The notes under the pieces: generated by a model | What the model saw: the letters and a program-made list of their open reading frames with translations, nothing else | What the model was told of the DNA's origin: nothing | Databases searched by the model: none | DNA from: Inia geoffrensis | Taxonomy: Eukaryota > Chordata > Mammalia > Artiodactyla > Iniidae | Direction of reading: 5' to 3' | DNA: 64,000 bases | Assembly (NCBI GenBank): GCA_036417435.1 | Contig: CM070905.1 | Coordinates: forward strand, 69,457,092 to 69,521,091 | Position numbers and translations under genes: made by a program | Part shown: positions 23,321-35,144 of the stretch, piece by piece | Numbering within the stretch: position 1 is the first letter of the stretch | Layout of the letters: every line of letters starts with the position of its first letter

Positions 23321-24691
23321 ATTCTTGATATGATGAAATATCTAACCATTTCATTGCTGATATGGTAGAATTTAGTTACTCTGTAACTTTTGAAGGGAAG
23401 CAGAATTTGCTACCCTAAAATATGTCTCCCGGGGATAAGGATTATTTTAGGCTGATTTTTTTTTAAGAAACAGCAGACCTAGAAAAAGCCCTGAAAAGTG
23501 AATAGAAGTTACTCTTTTGTAAGAGATATTTACATTTATGAGGGAAACCTTCATTTATAAGAGTGTCTTCCCCCGCCCCCAAACCCCATTTACTAGGAAG
23601 AAGAAGATGACTAAATCTCTGGAAACTCTTTATCGAAGGAGAAGGCAAGGACTTAAATCTGTATAACAACCTTATCCGTATTTACTGGCTTTGCCTGATA
23701 ACCTCCCATAACTGGCTTCCCACCTCCGGACATCTTATTTTGTCTTTAGCTGGAGGTGGTATTTAAGGAGATGGCTTGGGCCATTTTGGGGAGTTAATAA
23801 GTTTTCCTGAGTCTTTTCCATGTATACAGGAAGAATACATTCTATTACACTTCTGTTTTTCCCCTGTTAGTCTGTTTTTCTTACAAGGCATGTCTCAGCC
23901 AAGAACCTAGAAGGGTAGAGGAAAAATTACTTTTCCTCCCCTAAACTTTATTTTTGAATCAAATAAATGTATTATAAATGTTTCAAAGTAAGTAGATTCT
24001 TCCTGTGCCATTTTTTGTTTCTACTGTGATGGCAATTATGAGGTTAGAAATAACACTGCATTTTATATTTTAGCATAAACTATTTGGTTTATGTTTCTTC
24101 TTTGGGCACAGACATACATTAGCTGAATTTCCTAACTTTGCAAATTCCAAAATAAAAGTTATCTTTTAAGCATACAAATATTGTATGTCTTAAAATACAT
24201 ACAAATGGAATATTATGATAATAGAATTACCTTAAAACTATATATGAAAGACTATGACTATGAAATTAACTCCTTGTTAAATAGGTCCAAAACAAAGGCA
24301 GGGTACTTTTAAAATTTATACTTTAAAAAAAGCAACTGCACCAAAGGAAAAACTATGGGAAGAGCAAAACTTTCAAAATGTGACTTAAAAAAAAAAATGG
24401 AACCAGAGAGCACTATTAATACAATATTTGATGTGCTAAAATACTTTTAATTATTTCAGAATTCAAACCTGCTTTCGCTTACTAGAAATTGTTGCATAAC
24501 TCAAAAGTACCATTATAATTCAATCCAAATGGTATGGTACTTCAATGAGCTGGTGGAATTGATTCAGGACATTAAAGAGATGCCTGCAAAGTTATAAATC
24601 GCTATTCTAATCGGGAGTGAAGAGGTTAATTCAAGATTCCACTAAAAAACAGACTGGCAGAAATGTTTCCAGGGACATGCGTTTGTTTGGG
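23321..24691. other. Repeat-poor AT-rich sequence
   Basis: Nothing named. 24400-24620 is a repeat-free stretch of the kind often conserved among mammals, but that cannot be judged from one sequence. The 68-codon minus frame at 23463-23669 is unrecognised. Confidence 0.4.
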
Positions 24692-24707
24692 TTTTTTTTT
24701 TTTTTTT

Positions 24708-24770
<63 letters not shown>

Positions 24771-24809
24771 CCTCCCTCCCTCCCTCCCTCCCTCCCTCCC
24801 TCCCTCCCT

Positions 24810-24886
<77 letters not shown>
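24692..24886. repeat. Poly-T plus (TC)n(TCCC)n(TC)n polypyrimidine tract
   Basis: A 17-base T run is followed by about 27 TC units, about 13 TCCC units and about 34 TC units. The pyrimidine core (24709-24886) is nearly uninterrupted and close to mirror-symmetric, a classic intramolecular-triplex (H-DNA) sequence. Three long frames through it (Ser-Leu, Arg-Glu, Pro-Ser runs) are artefacts. Confidence 0.98.
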
Positions 24887-24891
<5 letters not shown>

Positions 24892-25662
24892 TACTCAGTA
24901 GGGGTTTGGAGAAGAGGTTTGGAAGGGAAGGAGAGGGCTGGTTCCAGGCCCCCTGCATTCCCCAGAGCACCGTTTCAGAACGGGGAGGGCTTCCTGCCCA
25001 GGCAGCCATCTGTAACATTCTGCGAACAGCAGGAACCCAGGCTGCTCCAGTCAGTAAGCCCCAGGTGAGGATTCTGTCTGCATTCAAAGAAAAAAACTGG
25101 AGGAGTTTCCCCTCTTATTTCTCGAATTCTCTCTGCCTCTCTTTTCTTTTATCTGTTGCTGGCGAGCAATGGAGCTGGCTTTATTAGGAGTTGCTTGCGT
25201 AAATAAAATAGTATCTCAACAATGTCAGACCAATACTATTGAGGAGACTGGCTTGACCAGTACCAAAATACCCAGGCTGCCTCCAGGAATGTGCTGGCAG
25301 CAAGCTGGGAATGTCATCATCCCAGCTAATGTCACACTGTGGAACACTTTCTGGGTTCACTGAACGTGTGTCTGATGTTCCCTAAAGTTACTGCTTTCTA
25401 GGCTTGAGTCAGTTAGAGCTGACTTTTTGGAAAGTGGTGTCATTTAAGACCTATTTTATGAAAGTTATTTTTGTGCCTATGATTTGGAGCTCACACGTCT
25501 GTTATTTCCTCCAGCCCTTGGCATGCAGAATATGCCGCCTATGGAAAGTAGTAAAGAGTGACAATGGAAAAAATAACAAGGGTTTTTTTTACTTTCAACA
25601 TCTGGAGAAAACACATTTAAGGAAATGTTAACAAATAGGTACAGGAATTGATAAAGTAAAAA
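24887..25662. other. Locally GC-richer unique block
   Basis: 24900-25080 is clearly richer in G+C than its surroundings and contains 'ccccaggtgagg' at 25060-25071, a good splice-donor match. 25240-25350 is also less AT-rich. It could be a noncoding exon or regulatory element. I recognise no protein and give no gene call. Confidence 0.3.
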
Positions 25663-25669
25663 AAAAAAA

Positions 25670-25704
<35 letters not shown>
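25663..25704. repeat. Poly-A plus (AT)n microsatellite
   Basis: A 12-A run followed by about 16 AT units. Confidence 0.95.
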
Positions 25705-25706
<2 letters not shown>

Positions 25707-27454
25707 TACCTTATAGAGGCAAAAATTATCAGGATAGATGGATTTGTTTATAATCAGTTTTACGCAAAAAATACAATAAAATTTAACAATGAAAATGATC
25801 TTATTTAAGAAGATTCAGTTCACATCCTTTCCTAGGGTCAGCCAAATGACTAATGTCAAATCCCCAAAGCACATAGGTACAAAAACATTTTCTCAGAAAA
25901 GAAGAAAGGCACAGGATTCTAATTTTCAAATTTTCCTATTTTCCATTTTCCAATAAAGCTTTACTATTATATTTAGATTCCTGGCAGCAGTCTAGAGAAG
26001 CAAGCAAATTCTACTGTAGAATTTGAAACTTAAAACTAAGGAAGAAAACTTCAAGAAGCATTCCAATACAGAGATAAATATTAGGATGAACAATTCAGCT
26101 GTAGTGTCATTGAGACAAAAATGTACAAATGTGAAAGTACTCTATTTTTATACACCAAAATAACTTAAAGACAAAGTATGCTTCAAGGGAAAATAGATCG
26201 TAATGAATAGCTACTACTGTTTTAACAAAAACAAAAAACAGTAGATATGGTTCAGCATAGTTTTTCTACCTCATTTTTTTTTCACATTTTTTATTCCTTA
26301 AAGTAAGCATCAGTAAATATTCCCATCTGATCTAACTTTTAATTTTTGACCCTACATCACAGTTTTATGATAGTATAGGCTAATTTACAAAGGCATTGCA
26401 TCAAAATTTGAAAACACGAAGAACTGAATAGTTTATTTTTTTCCTAGCATTACCCATTGTTTAGATGAGAAAAAAAATCCAAATCAGTATTTGGGGACAA
26501 AATGCATATTAACAAAATACTGTAACAAGTCATTAAAAATTGCAAAATCAGATCTGTAGAAATGTTTAAAACTTTAGAAAATAAGTGGTTTGCTTCAAAG
26601 TACATAGAGTTAGTACTTATGGGGTTAGAATGCCCTTGTTGCGGGGGGGAAGGTGGGAGAGGCACTTCCTAAGGTTGCTTTAATTATTTCTTTGTGTCCA
26701 ATCATCTTGATGTCAATGTCCAGGATTAAGGTTTGAGTTTAAGCATCTCAGAACGTATTTTCTTTTTGATATTTCAAAGAAAAAGGCCAGTGCATCATCA
26801 GGATCATGAGACTGCCATATAATACCAGAAAAACAAATTATTAATTTACAATTTTATGATAACACATAATTATAGTAAAAAGGAGACTGCCCTGATTCAT
26901 ACAACCAGTGTTTCCTACCTAGGAATCCAACTAGCTAATGAATTGGCAATGAGAACATGTTGTCCAGGATAAGAATGGTACAAATTCTTATGACGATCAC
27001 ATTTTCTCCATTAAGGCAGATTTTCCCTCTTTAAACAAATTAATATATTGAATAATGTTACAGTCCAGATAAGAGGTCCTGGGATCCATTTTGTCACTTC
27101 ACAGAAAATGTAAATATATTGGATGATGTACAGTTGTTAAGTACAAGTCTCAGCAAACAATTTTATCTTTCTCACGTCTGCATTTTTCCAGGCACTTTTT
27201 ATTTTATGTAAGTACTGACAACAGAGTTTACTTCCATGTATTGACTGTTTTCAATGGCTATTCAAGAGAAATGGTTATTGTGAAAATCTCTAAATTAATG
27301 GGATCCCCCATTTTTCTGGGATAGAGCAAGATATTCATGAACCTTAGCTATATATGTGCCAATAAAAGACTGTGAAAGTAGTTATGGGGAAGTCTACACC
27401 TGCTTAACCATTTAACCCTGCCCCTGTGGTTAAAACACAAAACCCTTGAGTAAG
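25705..27454. other. Repeat-poor block with a possible terminal-exon signal
   Basis: No repeat named. On the minus strand, 26811-26713 reads as 32 open codons plus TGA directly after an acceptor-like 'tttgtttttctgg...ggcag'. See the findings. Possible polyadenylation words (aataaa on the minus strand) occur near 26431 and 26287. Protein identity is unknown, so no gene is called. Confidence 0.3.
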
Positions 27455-27610
27455 AATAATTACCTCTATTTTTCTGATGAGGAAACTCATCTTATACAAC
27501 ATTTTCTAGTCACTTCTCTGGTAAAGACAATGAAAGTATCTGAACTAGGTGTCTCTGACTTCTCCGAAGGACCACATGGCACTTCTCTATTTTGACTTAT
27601 ACTTGGCTAA
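27455..27610 (-). mobile_element. Possible MIR fragment
   Basis: 'aataattacctctatttttc' then 'tgatgaggaaactcatctta' resemble the MIR middle read backwards. Similarity fades after about 27500. Confidence 0.45.
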
Positions 27611-27629
27611 AGAAAGATAATGCCCCATA

Positions 27630-27755
27630 AACTAGAGATAGGTTATTAGATGCCAGGAACTGTGGGGTTTGATTTATACATTCCCAGAAACTGGCACAGT
27701 GAAACAGAAATGAGACCCTCAATTAATATTTGCTGAATGAGTGAATGATGTCTCA
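27630..27755 (+). mobile_element. L2 LINE 3'-terminal fragment
   Basis: The ending 'aattaatatttgctgaatga' followed by 'gtgaatgatg' matches the L2 3' terminus. 'actggcacagtgaaaca' sits at the expected distance before it. Confidence 0.6.
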
Positions 27756-27969
27756 ATAAAGACTTTAATTGCCATGTTGGCAAGCTGTAAACTGACTTAT
27801 ATTTCATTAAGCTGTTTCCTTCAAATTTATAGTCATCTTTAAAAAATATACTTATTGTGTTTAAATTACGCTCACGATTTTGGAATTTTCTTTTTTTTTT
27901 TTTTAACTCTTTTCCTTAGAATTATTGAGGAGAAAGGAAAAAGCTTTTTATCTATATAATTTAAAAATA

Positions 27970-28745
27970 TAATCAGAGCTCAACATCACTAATAATTAAA
28001 AAAGTAAAAATCAAAACTGCAATGAGATACCATTTCACATGCATTTGAATGGCTAGTATTAAAAAAAAAAAAAAGAAAAGAAAAACAGAAAATAAGTGTT
28101 GGTGAAGATGTGGAAAAATTGCAACCCTTGTACACTGTTGTTCAGAATGTAAAATCACAGCTGTTGTGGAAACCAGTATGATGGTTCCTCAAAAATTAAA
28201 AAATAAAATTATCATATGACACAGCAATTCCACTTCTGGGTATATGCATAGAAAATTGAAAGCAAAGTCTCAACGAGATATTTGTACATCCATGTTCATA
28301 GCAGCATTATTCATAATAGGTAAAACATAGAATCAACCCAAGTGTCCATCAACAGACAAAAGGATAAGCAAATTGTGGCATATACATACAATGGAATATT
28401 ATTCAGCCTCAAACAGGAAGGAAATTCTGACATGTGCTACAACATGGATGAACATTAAGGACATTATGCTAAGTGAAATAAGCCGGTCACCAAATACTGT
28501 ATGATTCCGTTTACAGAAAGTAGAATGGTAGTTGCCAGGTGCTGGGGGAAGGGGGAATGTGGAATTATTACTCAATGGGTATAGAGTTTCAGTTTTGCAA
28601 GATGAAAAGACTTTTGGAGATGGATGGTGGTAACGGTTGCACAGCAGTATGAATGTACTTAGTACCCATGAGCTGTACACTTAAAAATGGCTAAGATAGT
28701 AAATTTTATGTTATGTGTATTCTACCACAGTAAAAAATTTCGGAA
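27970..28745 (+). mobile_element. Old L1 3' end (L1M-like)
   Basis: Plus-strand ORF2 C-terminal region and 3' UTR: 'agctcaacatcactaataat', 'caatgagataccatttcaca', 'tggaatattattcagcctca', 'tgctaagtgaaataagcc', 'ggtgctgggggaagggggaa', ending 'tctaccacagtaaaaaattt'. A run of A at 28060-28073 interrupts it. It is dead and truncated at the 5' side. Confidence 0.92.
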
Positions 28746-30397
28746 ACCGATATGATCAGGGAAAGAGACATTAGTCCATACACATAAGACCCTTTTTGGA
28801 TTCTACTCAGTATTATCCCTTTCTTGTTTTTTGGTTTATTATTTTAATATAGCTAAGTTTTAATTGTCTAATTGTACTTTTTTATTATGAGGGAGAAGGT
28901 GAAGATCTGTGGACCTTGGTTAATTATTTAAGTGAAGTGGCATCTTTCAAGCTAAAAGAACCGATTTGTTCTCAGAGAGTTTTAAAAAACCAACGCTTAG
29001 ATATTCACAGGAAAGTGCTGCCAAGGAGTCTTAAGAAAACCAAGAATTATTAGAAAATCCAGGGCTTTAAAGAACAATACCACCAAAGCATGAATTATTT
29101 ATTAGCAAAAAAATTTAAATTATTGATTAAGGCACAGGCATAAAGAGACAGCAGCAGTTAATGAGCTGGGTCTGTTGCTCCGCATTATACGGATTCTGTG
29201 AATTAATTTTGGAATTTTTGCCTGTGAGCAATGAAGTTTCCATGGGCCAAATGATACTTTCTTTAGTCAGCAGCCCATTAAAATATGTATTTTAAAAATT
29301 CATTTAGCAAATATTATTGATGACTAGCCCTGAGTAGGTAGAAGGGATACAAGTATGACAAACATGGATATATTGAAATATGCATTTTTATTAAATAACA
29401 ATTCCAAAATTTAAATAGTTATGTATATTGTACAGGGCTTTTCTTTTAAAATTAATATAATCCAAATTTCTGGCATTGAATTAGAATGTCTAAAATATAG
29501 CACTGTAATTGATTGGCAGAATTTTTAATGTTGCATACTTCTACTAGTGTTTACAGGTGGTAGTGGTCAAGTTCACTCATTTATGGTTAAAAAAGATCTT
29601 TCATGGTTTTTGCTCCACGCTGTTTAATGAGGTCAAATAAACTTCTCTTTCAATTTTTTCTTTTGTGACTAATTATATAAACAAATATATTTAAGAATTT
29701 AATTAAAGGGACCATTAAGGAGGTAGAGATATGTAGAAAGGAGTCTCAGTAGAGATTCAAGTCATCACGCATGCTTTTAGCCGTGGAACACGTTGTCACA
29801 TCTTATTAAAGAAGTTAGCGAAAAGAAGGCTGTGTGGCATACTGCCTTGGTTTTTCAGGAGAACCCTGGTGTCAGTGCCAGCAGCCTTCCTTAGGTGGCT
29901 CTAGGGCCCTTGACTTTCACATAGAAAACTGAGGAGAAAGAACCTGAGCAGTTATAATTTTACACACCAGTCAGGTAGCCCCCAGAAACTCTGAGAAAAC
30001 CAGATAAAATTTTTTAAAAGGTTGACCTAAGTTCCTGTGGTCATGCATGTGGAAGTAAAACCTTCCAAATGTGGGCTTTAGTTTTAGAGTGAACACATTT
30101 ATCCACTCCCCAACCCACCTCCAAACTAACAGGCTGGGGACATTTACAGAAGACACACTTTATATCTATACCTTTCACATGGCATTCATCTCCCACTTTG
30201 GATTCTTATTTACATTCTTTTGTGCTTAGATTTAGTTTCTCTAGGAGAACTATAAATGTCTTTATGGCACATATATGGTAAATCAGTAGAAGGTGCTTCT
30301 GATACCAAGGAAGTGTAGAGCAGAGGAAGATGGGAACCTAAGTAGCAGGATTCACCACTGGCTTCTGATCACATGTGTTTGGTAACGGGTAACAGCA
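28746..30397. other. Unique AT-rich sequence
   Basis: A faint L2-like stretch lies near 29285-29370 ('ttcatttagcaaatattatt'). Nothing else is recognised. A 61-codon minus frame (29971-30156) is not supported as coding. Confidence 0.4.
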
Positions 30398-30537
30398 GGG
30401 AATTCCCTGGTGGTCCAGTGGTTAGGATTCTGTGCTCTCACTGCCGAGGGCCTGGGTTCAATCCCTGATTGGGGGGTTCAATCCCTGACTGGGGAGCTGA
30501 GTTCACACAAGCCACGCAGCGCGGCCGAAGAAAGGGA
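30398..30537 (+). mobile_element. tRNA-head SINE with duplicated B-box segment
   Basis: Starts 'ggaattccctggtggtccag', then 'ttctgtgctctcactgccga', and ends 'ccacgcagcgcggccgaaga'. A 7-bp 'aacagca' at 30391-30397 and 30538-30544 is a probable target duplication. A 20-base segment containing the tRNA B-box-like 'gttcaatccctg' is present twice (30456 and 30476). Confidence 0.93.
30456..30495 (+). repeat. 20-bp tandem duplication over the SINE B box
   Basis: 'gttcaatccctgattgggg' (from 30456) is followed at a 20-base period by 'gttcaatccctgactgggg' (from 30476). One mismatch separates them. Related SINEs here have one copy. Confidence 0.92.
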
Positions 30538-30544
30538 AACAGCA

Positions 30545-31157
30545 AATAATTTGTGAAGAAAAAAGACATGGTTCTACATTGGGAGGTGTAGATGAGTAGT
30601 TTCACCGCTTCGAATGGTTATTAATGAGAGCAGTCATTCAAAGCTTTCAAGAGGTAACCAATACCCAGTTTTAATTTTCTAGTGGCCAGCTCTAGAAAGA
30701 GCTTTGCAGAAAAACACATCCTACACTGGTGGGGAGCACAAAGAAGGAAGGGAGATATTTGGAATATGGGGATTTCCCTTCTTGCTGGCCCAGATCATTC
30801 CTACTGTCCCAGAGTGGTTTTATCCTGGCCAGGCAGCACCATCAAGAAGTAGCAGTGTGGAGGTGAGTTGGGAGCAAACGACAAGCTCCCGCCCCAATGC
30901 ATACATTATAAGGTTTTTCCTAAGTCAGAAGAAGAGGTGTTGAGATTGGAAGACTGTAACCTGATGTGGTAATGATGGACTTCTCAAAACAATGGCACTC
31001 ATCTTTGTTTTGATTTATACTTGATTTAACATTTGCAATAATTAGACTATTGCAAAACAAGTTAAACTATATGTATATTTTACAATTTATCCAGGTAACT
31101 TTGTGTACAAATCATGTTTCATGTATTATAATATTTGAACATATAGTTTCTTCCACA
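30545..31157. other. Unique sequence, nothing recognised
   Basis: A 79-codon plus frame (30704-30943) includes a moderately GC-rich stretch but no recognised domain. Confidence 0.4.
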
Positions 31158-31204
31158 CAGGTAATACCGTTATAATGGGGTATCCATTATAACGGTATTA
31201 CCTG
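31158..31204. repeat. Perfect 21-bp inverted repeat with 5-nt loop
   Basis: The left arm at 31158-31178 (begins 'caggtaataccg') is the exact reverse complement of the right arm at 31184-31204 (ends 'cggtattacctg'). The loop is 'ggtat' at 31179-31183. The ends CAG...CTG resemble pogo/Tigger-type terminal repeats, but no TA duplication flanks it. It may be a minimal transposon remnant or the product of a template-switch mutation. Confidence 0.95.
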
Positions 31205-31409
31205 GAGTTTGGGGTGAAGGCAGGTGCCCCGGTTCTTGGAGGTGGTGGTAAATTTATAGTTACGATTATGATATCACATGGGTAAAGGAACATTGTGAGC
31301 TACCACGCCAAGGCAATTTTCATGTTTGCCTCGTTGTGAGCAGGTAAAACAGTAATATTGAATATGGTTAACTTTTTTAGCACGGACCTAACAGTGACCT
31401 GCCCTGTCC
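31205..31409. other. Unique sequence between hairpin and MIR
   Basis: Nothing recognised. Confidence 0.4.
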
Positions 31410-31590
31410 CACTGTTTCTTTATACACTCACATGTTAACTCATTCAATCCTCACAACCATTCTGTATTAGCCCCATTTTACAGATGAAGAAACTGAGAAG
31501 GTTTTGCTCAGTAGTGCTAGAAGGAAATAAAGCTGGAACAGCAGCTCTAAGTCCAGGAGCCTGTGCACTGCTCACCAAGTAGCCTCTCAA
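31410..31590 (-). mobile_element. MIR SINE fragment
   Basis: 'ttaactcattcaatcctcac', 'attagccccattttacagat', 'gaagaaactgagaagg' and 'aagtccaggagcctgtgcac' are MIR read backwards. Confidence 0.85.
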
Positions 31591-32399
31591 TAAACAAATT
31601 CATCCACAGAGACTGAGGGTTGCTTCCTGAATGTTCTTGTTTTCCTGAAAGACCTTTCAGCAAGAACTGTGCTAAAAAATAAAGTGGGACATTGTAATTG
31701 AATGCTCTTGCGTTGCTGTCTGCTCATTGTCTCTCTTTTAAACAAGAACATATGGCACATCCATTTCTCCGCAGCATCACAGAATATCAGTACCTAATTT
31801 CGGCCTCATTCAGGAAATAAATAGCAGGTTCTAATATGGGCTTGGGAGGTGCAAATACATGTGTATACATACCAGCATGAATGTACATAAGTCCCTTTGG
31901 TCTGCTCAGTCACAACAATTACTACAAAAGCTTCAGTAACTTCATTCTGGCAAACAGAATGATAGGTCTGTGAACCAAATGTTAGCCTTAAGTGTGTTTT
32001 TCTGTTAGATCATTAGGTTTCTTTTTTCTGTACTTAACAGATGTGTGGGAACTAAATGGGTCTGGAGTCACTGATATTTTATGAATATGAAAAGCACTGT
32101 CCTTCCTGTGAATATAAACAACTATTATCCAGTTAATTGATCTAAATAAAATATTTTTCTGCATGAAAAGAATAGTTTCTAGTGCTCTTAATTTCACTTT
32201 TTACACTCTTAACCTCTGGAAACCTAAACATAAAAGCCTATGAGGCTATAAATGGGAGAAAAACCTTACTTATGCATTTTTCTCCACTTGCCTGTTAAAT
32301 TTGACTCATGTCCTCTTTGAAGAGGAGTGAGTGGCAACTCTGCAGCCCCACCATTGTGAATAATACTGTAACGCGTGCTATGTCATCACACACTAATCA
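31591..32399. other. Unique sequence, nothing recognised
   Basis: No repeat or gene could be supported. Confidence 0.4.
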
Positions 32400-32525
32400 C
32401 TGTATGAAATAACAGGAAGGGACTTTGGAGATTACCTGATTTAATTCCCTTACTTTATAGAGGAGGAAACCAGGGTCTAGCAAAGGAAGTCCCCGGCACA
32501 AGGTCACACATATAATTAGGGGCAA
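32400..32525 (-). mobile_element. MIR3-like SINE fragment
   Basis: 'gggactttggagattacctg', 'cttactttatagaggaggaa' and 'aaggtcacacatataatta' follow MIR3 read backwards. Confidence 0.75.
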
Positions 32526-32639
32526 ACCATGTTTATTTATATGAATACAATTCAGCCTTCACTGTTCTACAAACAGCTGGTGGCTCTGTGACAGGAAAGA
32601 AAAAAAAAAAAAGGATAACACCGCTGCCATATACACAAA

Positions 32640-32865
32640 CTTCATTTATTCATTCAACTTATTCAGTCAACGTTTAAAAAATATTTATCGAGCCTTCCAG
32701 CATGCTAAATGTTGGGGATCCAGAGCTGAACATATCAGCTGAGGTCCCAGCAGAGAAGAGCAGTCCTCTGCTTCCATAGGCAACAATCAGGTGTTGGTCT
32801 GTAACAAGCAAAGGCCATTGAGGACTCCTCATAGCATATGGATATTGCACAAAGATAATGGCTCC
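32640..32865 (-). mobile_element. L2 LINE 3'-end fragment
   Basis: Begins with the L2 terminus read backwards ('catttattcattcaactta', 'aatatttatcgagccttcca') and continues 'gttggggatccagagctgaa'. Preceded by a poly-A run at about 32599-32612. Confidence 0.7.
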
Positions 32866-34687
32866 TGCCAAACAGAGTGAGAGAATTCAAGGGGTCGTAC
32901 ATTAACATTTTCAAAATCACTAACAGCTGCCATTTTCTGTCAATAACTCAATCAGGAGAGACTACACATGAGTGGAAAAGTAGAGCCGACACTAGGGTAC
33001 TGATTCACGGGTTTCACTGATTGTTGAGTTGCAGTTTTCCTTAGACTTCCTACTCTCCAAAAACATTACATTTTTTAAAAAAAATATATTCTTTTAAGCT
33101 CTGGAATAGACGTCAAGAGATTAGAGCCTTCTCTTAGGTAAACGTTCTCAAGGAGTTTAAAAATAAATGACAAAAAACACTCCTTTAAGAATGTCAGGCT
33201 GGATAAAAACCAATGTCCCTTTCAGCCAGCAATTCTATTCAGGAAATACTTCACTTTATGTTTTGTAGAAAATATACATTTTTAATAGAAACATATATAA
33301 TTTGAGTGGTTATTTTTCTGTAACAGGATTACACAAAATGGAAGAATCAGAGATAAATTCCTAGAAGGCAGGGACAGTGCCTAGGATGTCTGTCTATAAA
33401 GGCCATAAAAAACACTAAAAAATAGTGAACACTCAGACTTTTGACATATCTCAAGTAGGAAGGATTCAAAATCCTAGAGGTAAAAAGTAATAGAAAATAT
33501 GGTTAATTTCAAATAGAAGATTACCTTAGTCATGATACAACCCATTCACTAAGCACAGAAATCGAAGAGGCTCAAATTTCTAAATCTAAGTGGTATAATG
33601 TGCTGGGGAAGACAGATCCGGTTTGAAATACTTGTTCTGTCATAATAGTTTCAATAACATTCAAAAACATTGGAAACTATGAAGATGAAGTAGCAAAATT
33701 TATGTTTTATATTCTTGAATTCAACTATACTTGAAACTGAAAATTTTTCATTTAATTTTAAGCAACATTTTAGAAATGCAGATATATATCTCCTTTAGTT
33801 GGGCAGGATGCATTATTCACCAAATGCTGGAAATCCTTTTCTGGTTTCCCTACCTTGAGATCTTCTACAGCCAGTTGTTATTTCTATCTCTTAAGGACAT
33901 GGACAGTTAACGACAAGCAGATTAGAAACTGAAGTTAAAGAAGTGACTGAGAACCAGAAAGGATTTTCTTAATTGCTTATTCTATGTCAAAACAGGCCTC
34001 GGGCCCTAAAGTGTTTCCTAACAGATGATTACTGGGAGGATAGTTTCAGTGACGGTTCCACAGCCAGGAGTGTCGGCAAATTGGCAACCCGGTCCTTCCA
34101 TTCCTCTCTTCTGCTATTTCAGCAAGATAAGGTGGTGTGAGATCAATTACCCCCTTTCTCTGGGCTTTCCATCTTTCTCTAGCAATCAAGGACAGTTCCT
34201 TTCCATGTTTCAGTGTCAGTCACCCCTCGCCCATCCTTCCCACCTGAGAAATCAGTGGAAACTGCCTTGGGTTAGGAAAGTTCCAAAATACTTCCTAGCA
34301 GAATCATGGATATTAAAGATGTGGAGGACTTCGTTGGATCATCTCGTTCATCTATTTCCCATTAAGGAGTTTTCCAGATGGATGACTTTCATACACTGGA
34401 TGCCTCCTCTCATTTCTGCACAGCCTAAAGTCAAATTTTGAGCATCCAAACCTAATGTGGGAAGGTGAATAAGGCCTGCATTCAATAATTTCATAGACAG
34501 AAAAGTGCCTTATCCCAAAGGTGTTATCATATTACAACAGCTTTTGGATGGAAATAGGTGACACTTCATCAGAACAGTTACGTGAGAGTGCTGTATGGTC
34601 CTCCAAGCTCCACGGCCTGACATTTTTTTTGCAAAGAGCAGTGTTTGGTTGCTGTGTCCTAAGCACAATGGAACCCACTGGGAACTC
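32866..34687. other. Unique sequence, one long unassigned frame
   Basis: A 138-codon plus frame (34025-34441) has no recognised domain, no signal peptide and an unremarkable composition. Its 3' part (34310-34370) faintly resembles MIR3. I do not call it a gene. Confidence 0.4.
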
Positions 34688-34693
34688 AGCCTT

Positions 34694-34741
<48 letters not shown>

Positions 34742-34790
34742 CGCCGCCCCCCTCTCTCTCTTTTGCTTTCTTTCTTTCTTGTTGTTCTAG
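34688..34790. repeat. (CT)n microsatellite with pyrimidine-rich flank
   Basis: About 20 uninterrupted CT units, then 'cccgccgccccc', more CT units and a CTTT-rich tail. Arg-Glu and Leu-Ser frames across it are artefacts. Confidence 0.96.
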
Positions 34791-35144
34791 TTTTCTCCAC
34801 ATATGAACTGCTATTTCAGGGATTTTTTCCCAGAAACCTCCTGGAAGAGAGGAGTAATGTCTAATGGTACATAGATAAATCTGCAAGAGGACTTAAGTCA
34901 GTAACAGATACCTTTTAACCAGCAATTTATTTATGAATCTCCCCTTCACATATTTCCATCTGTTTCACACAATGCCGCCAAAAATTGGTAAGAATTTCTT
35001 TCTTAGTGTTATATTAAAGAGCCACCCTAAGTAAGTGCCATTGTGGCTAGAAGGTTATGGCCACATTATGGTCCAGAAGAACCTTCTGATTTTTCCATAA
35101 TGCAAAAATCCAACTTTAATGTCAGGTGAGGTGGAATGCTGGCT

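Noticed and set aside
24626..25187. Frames of 94-174 codons on both strands
   Set aside because: Most of each is Ser-Leu, Arg-Glu or Pro-Ser runs from the polypyrimidine tract, so they are low-complexity artefacts.
34025..34441. 138-codon plus frame
   Set aside because: No recognisable domain, weak similarity to MIR3 at its end, and no splice or promoter context. This length is possible by chance in 64 kb.
34510..34886. Arg/Glu- and Leu/Ser-rich frames
   Set aside because: Produced by the CT microsatellite at 34688-34790.
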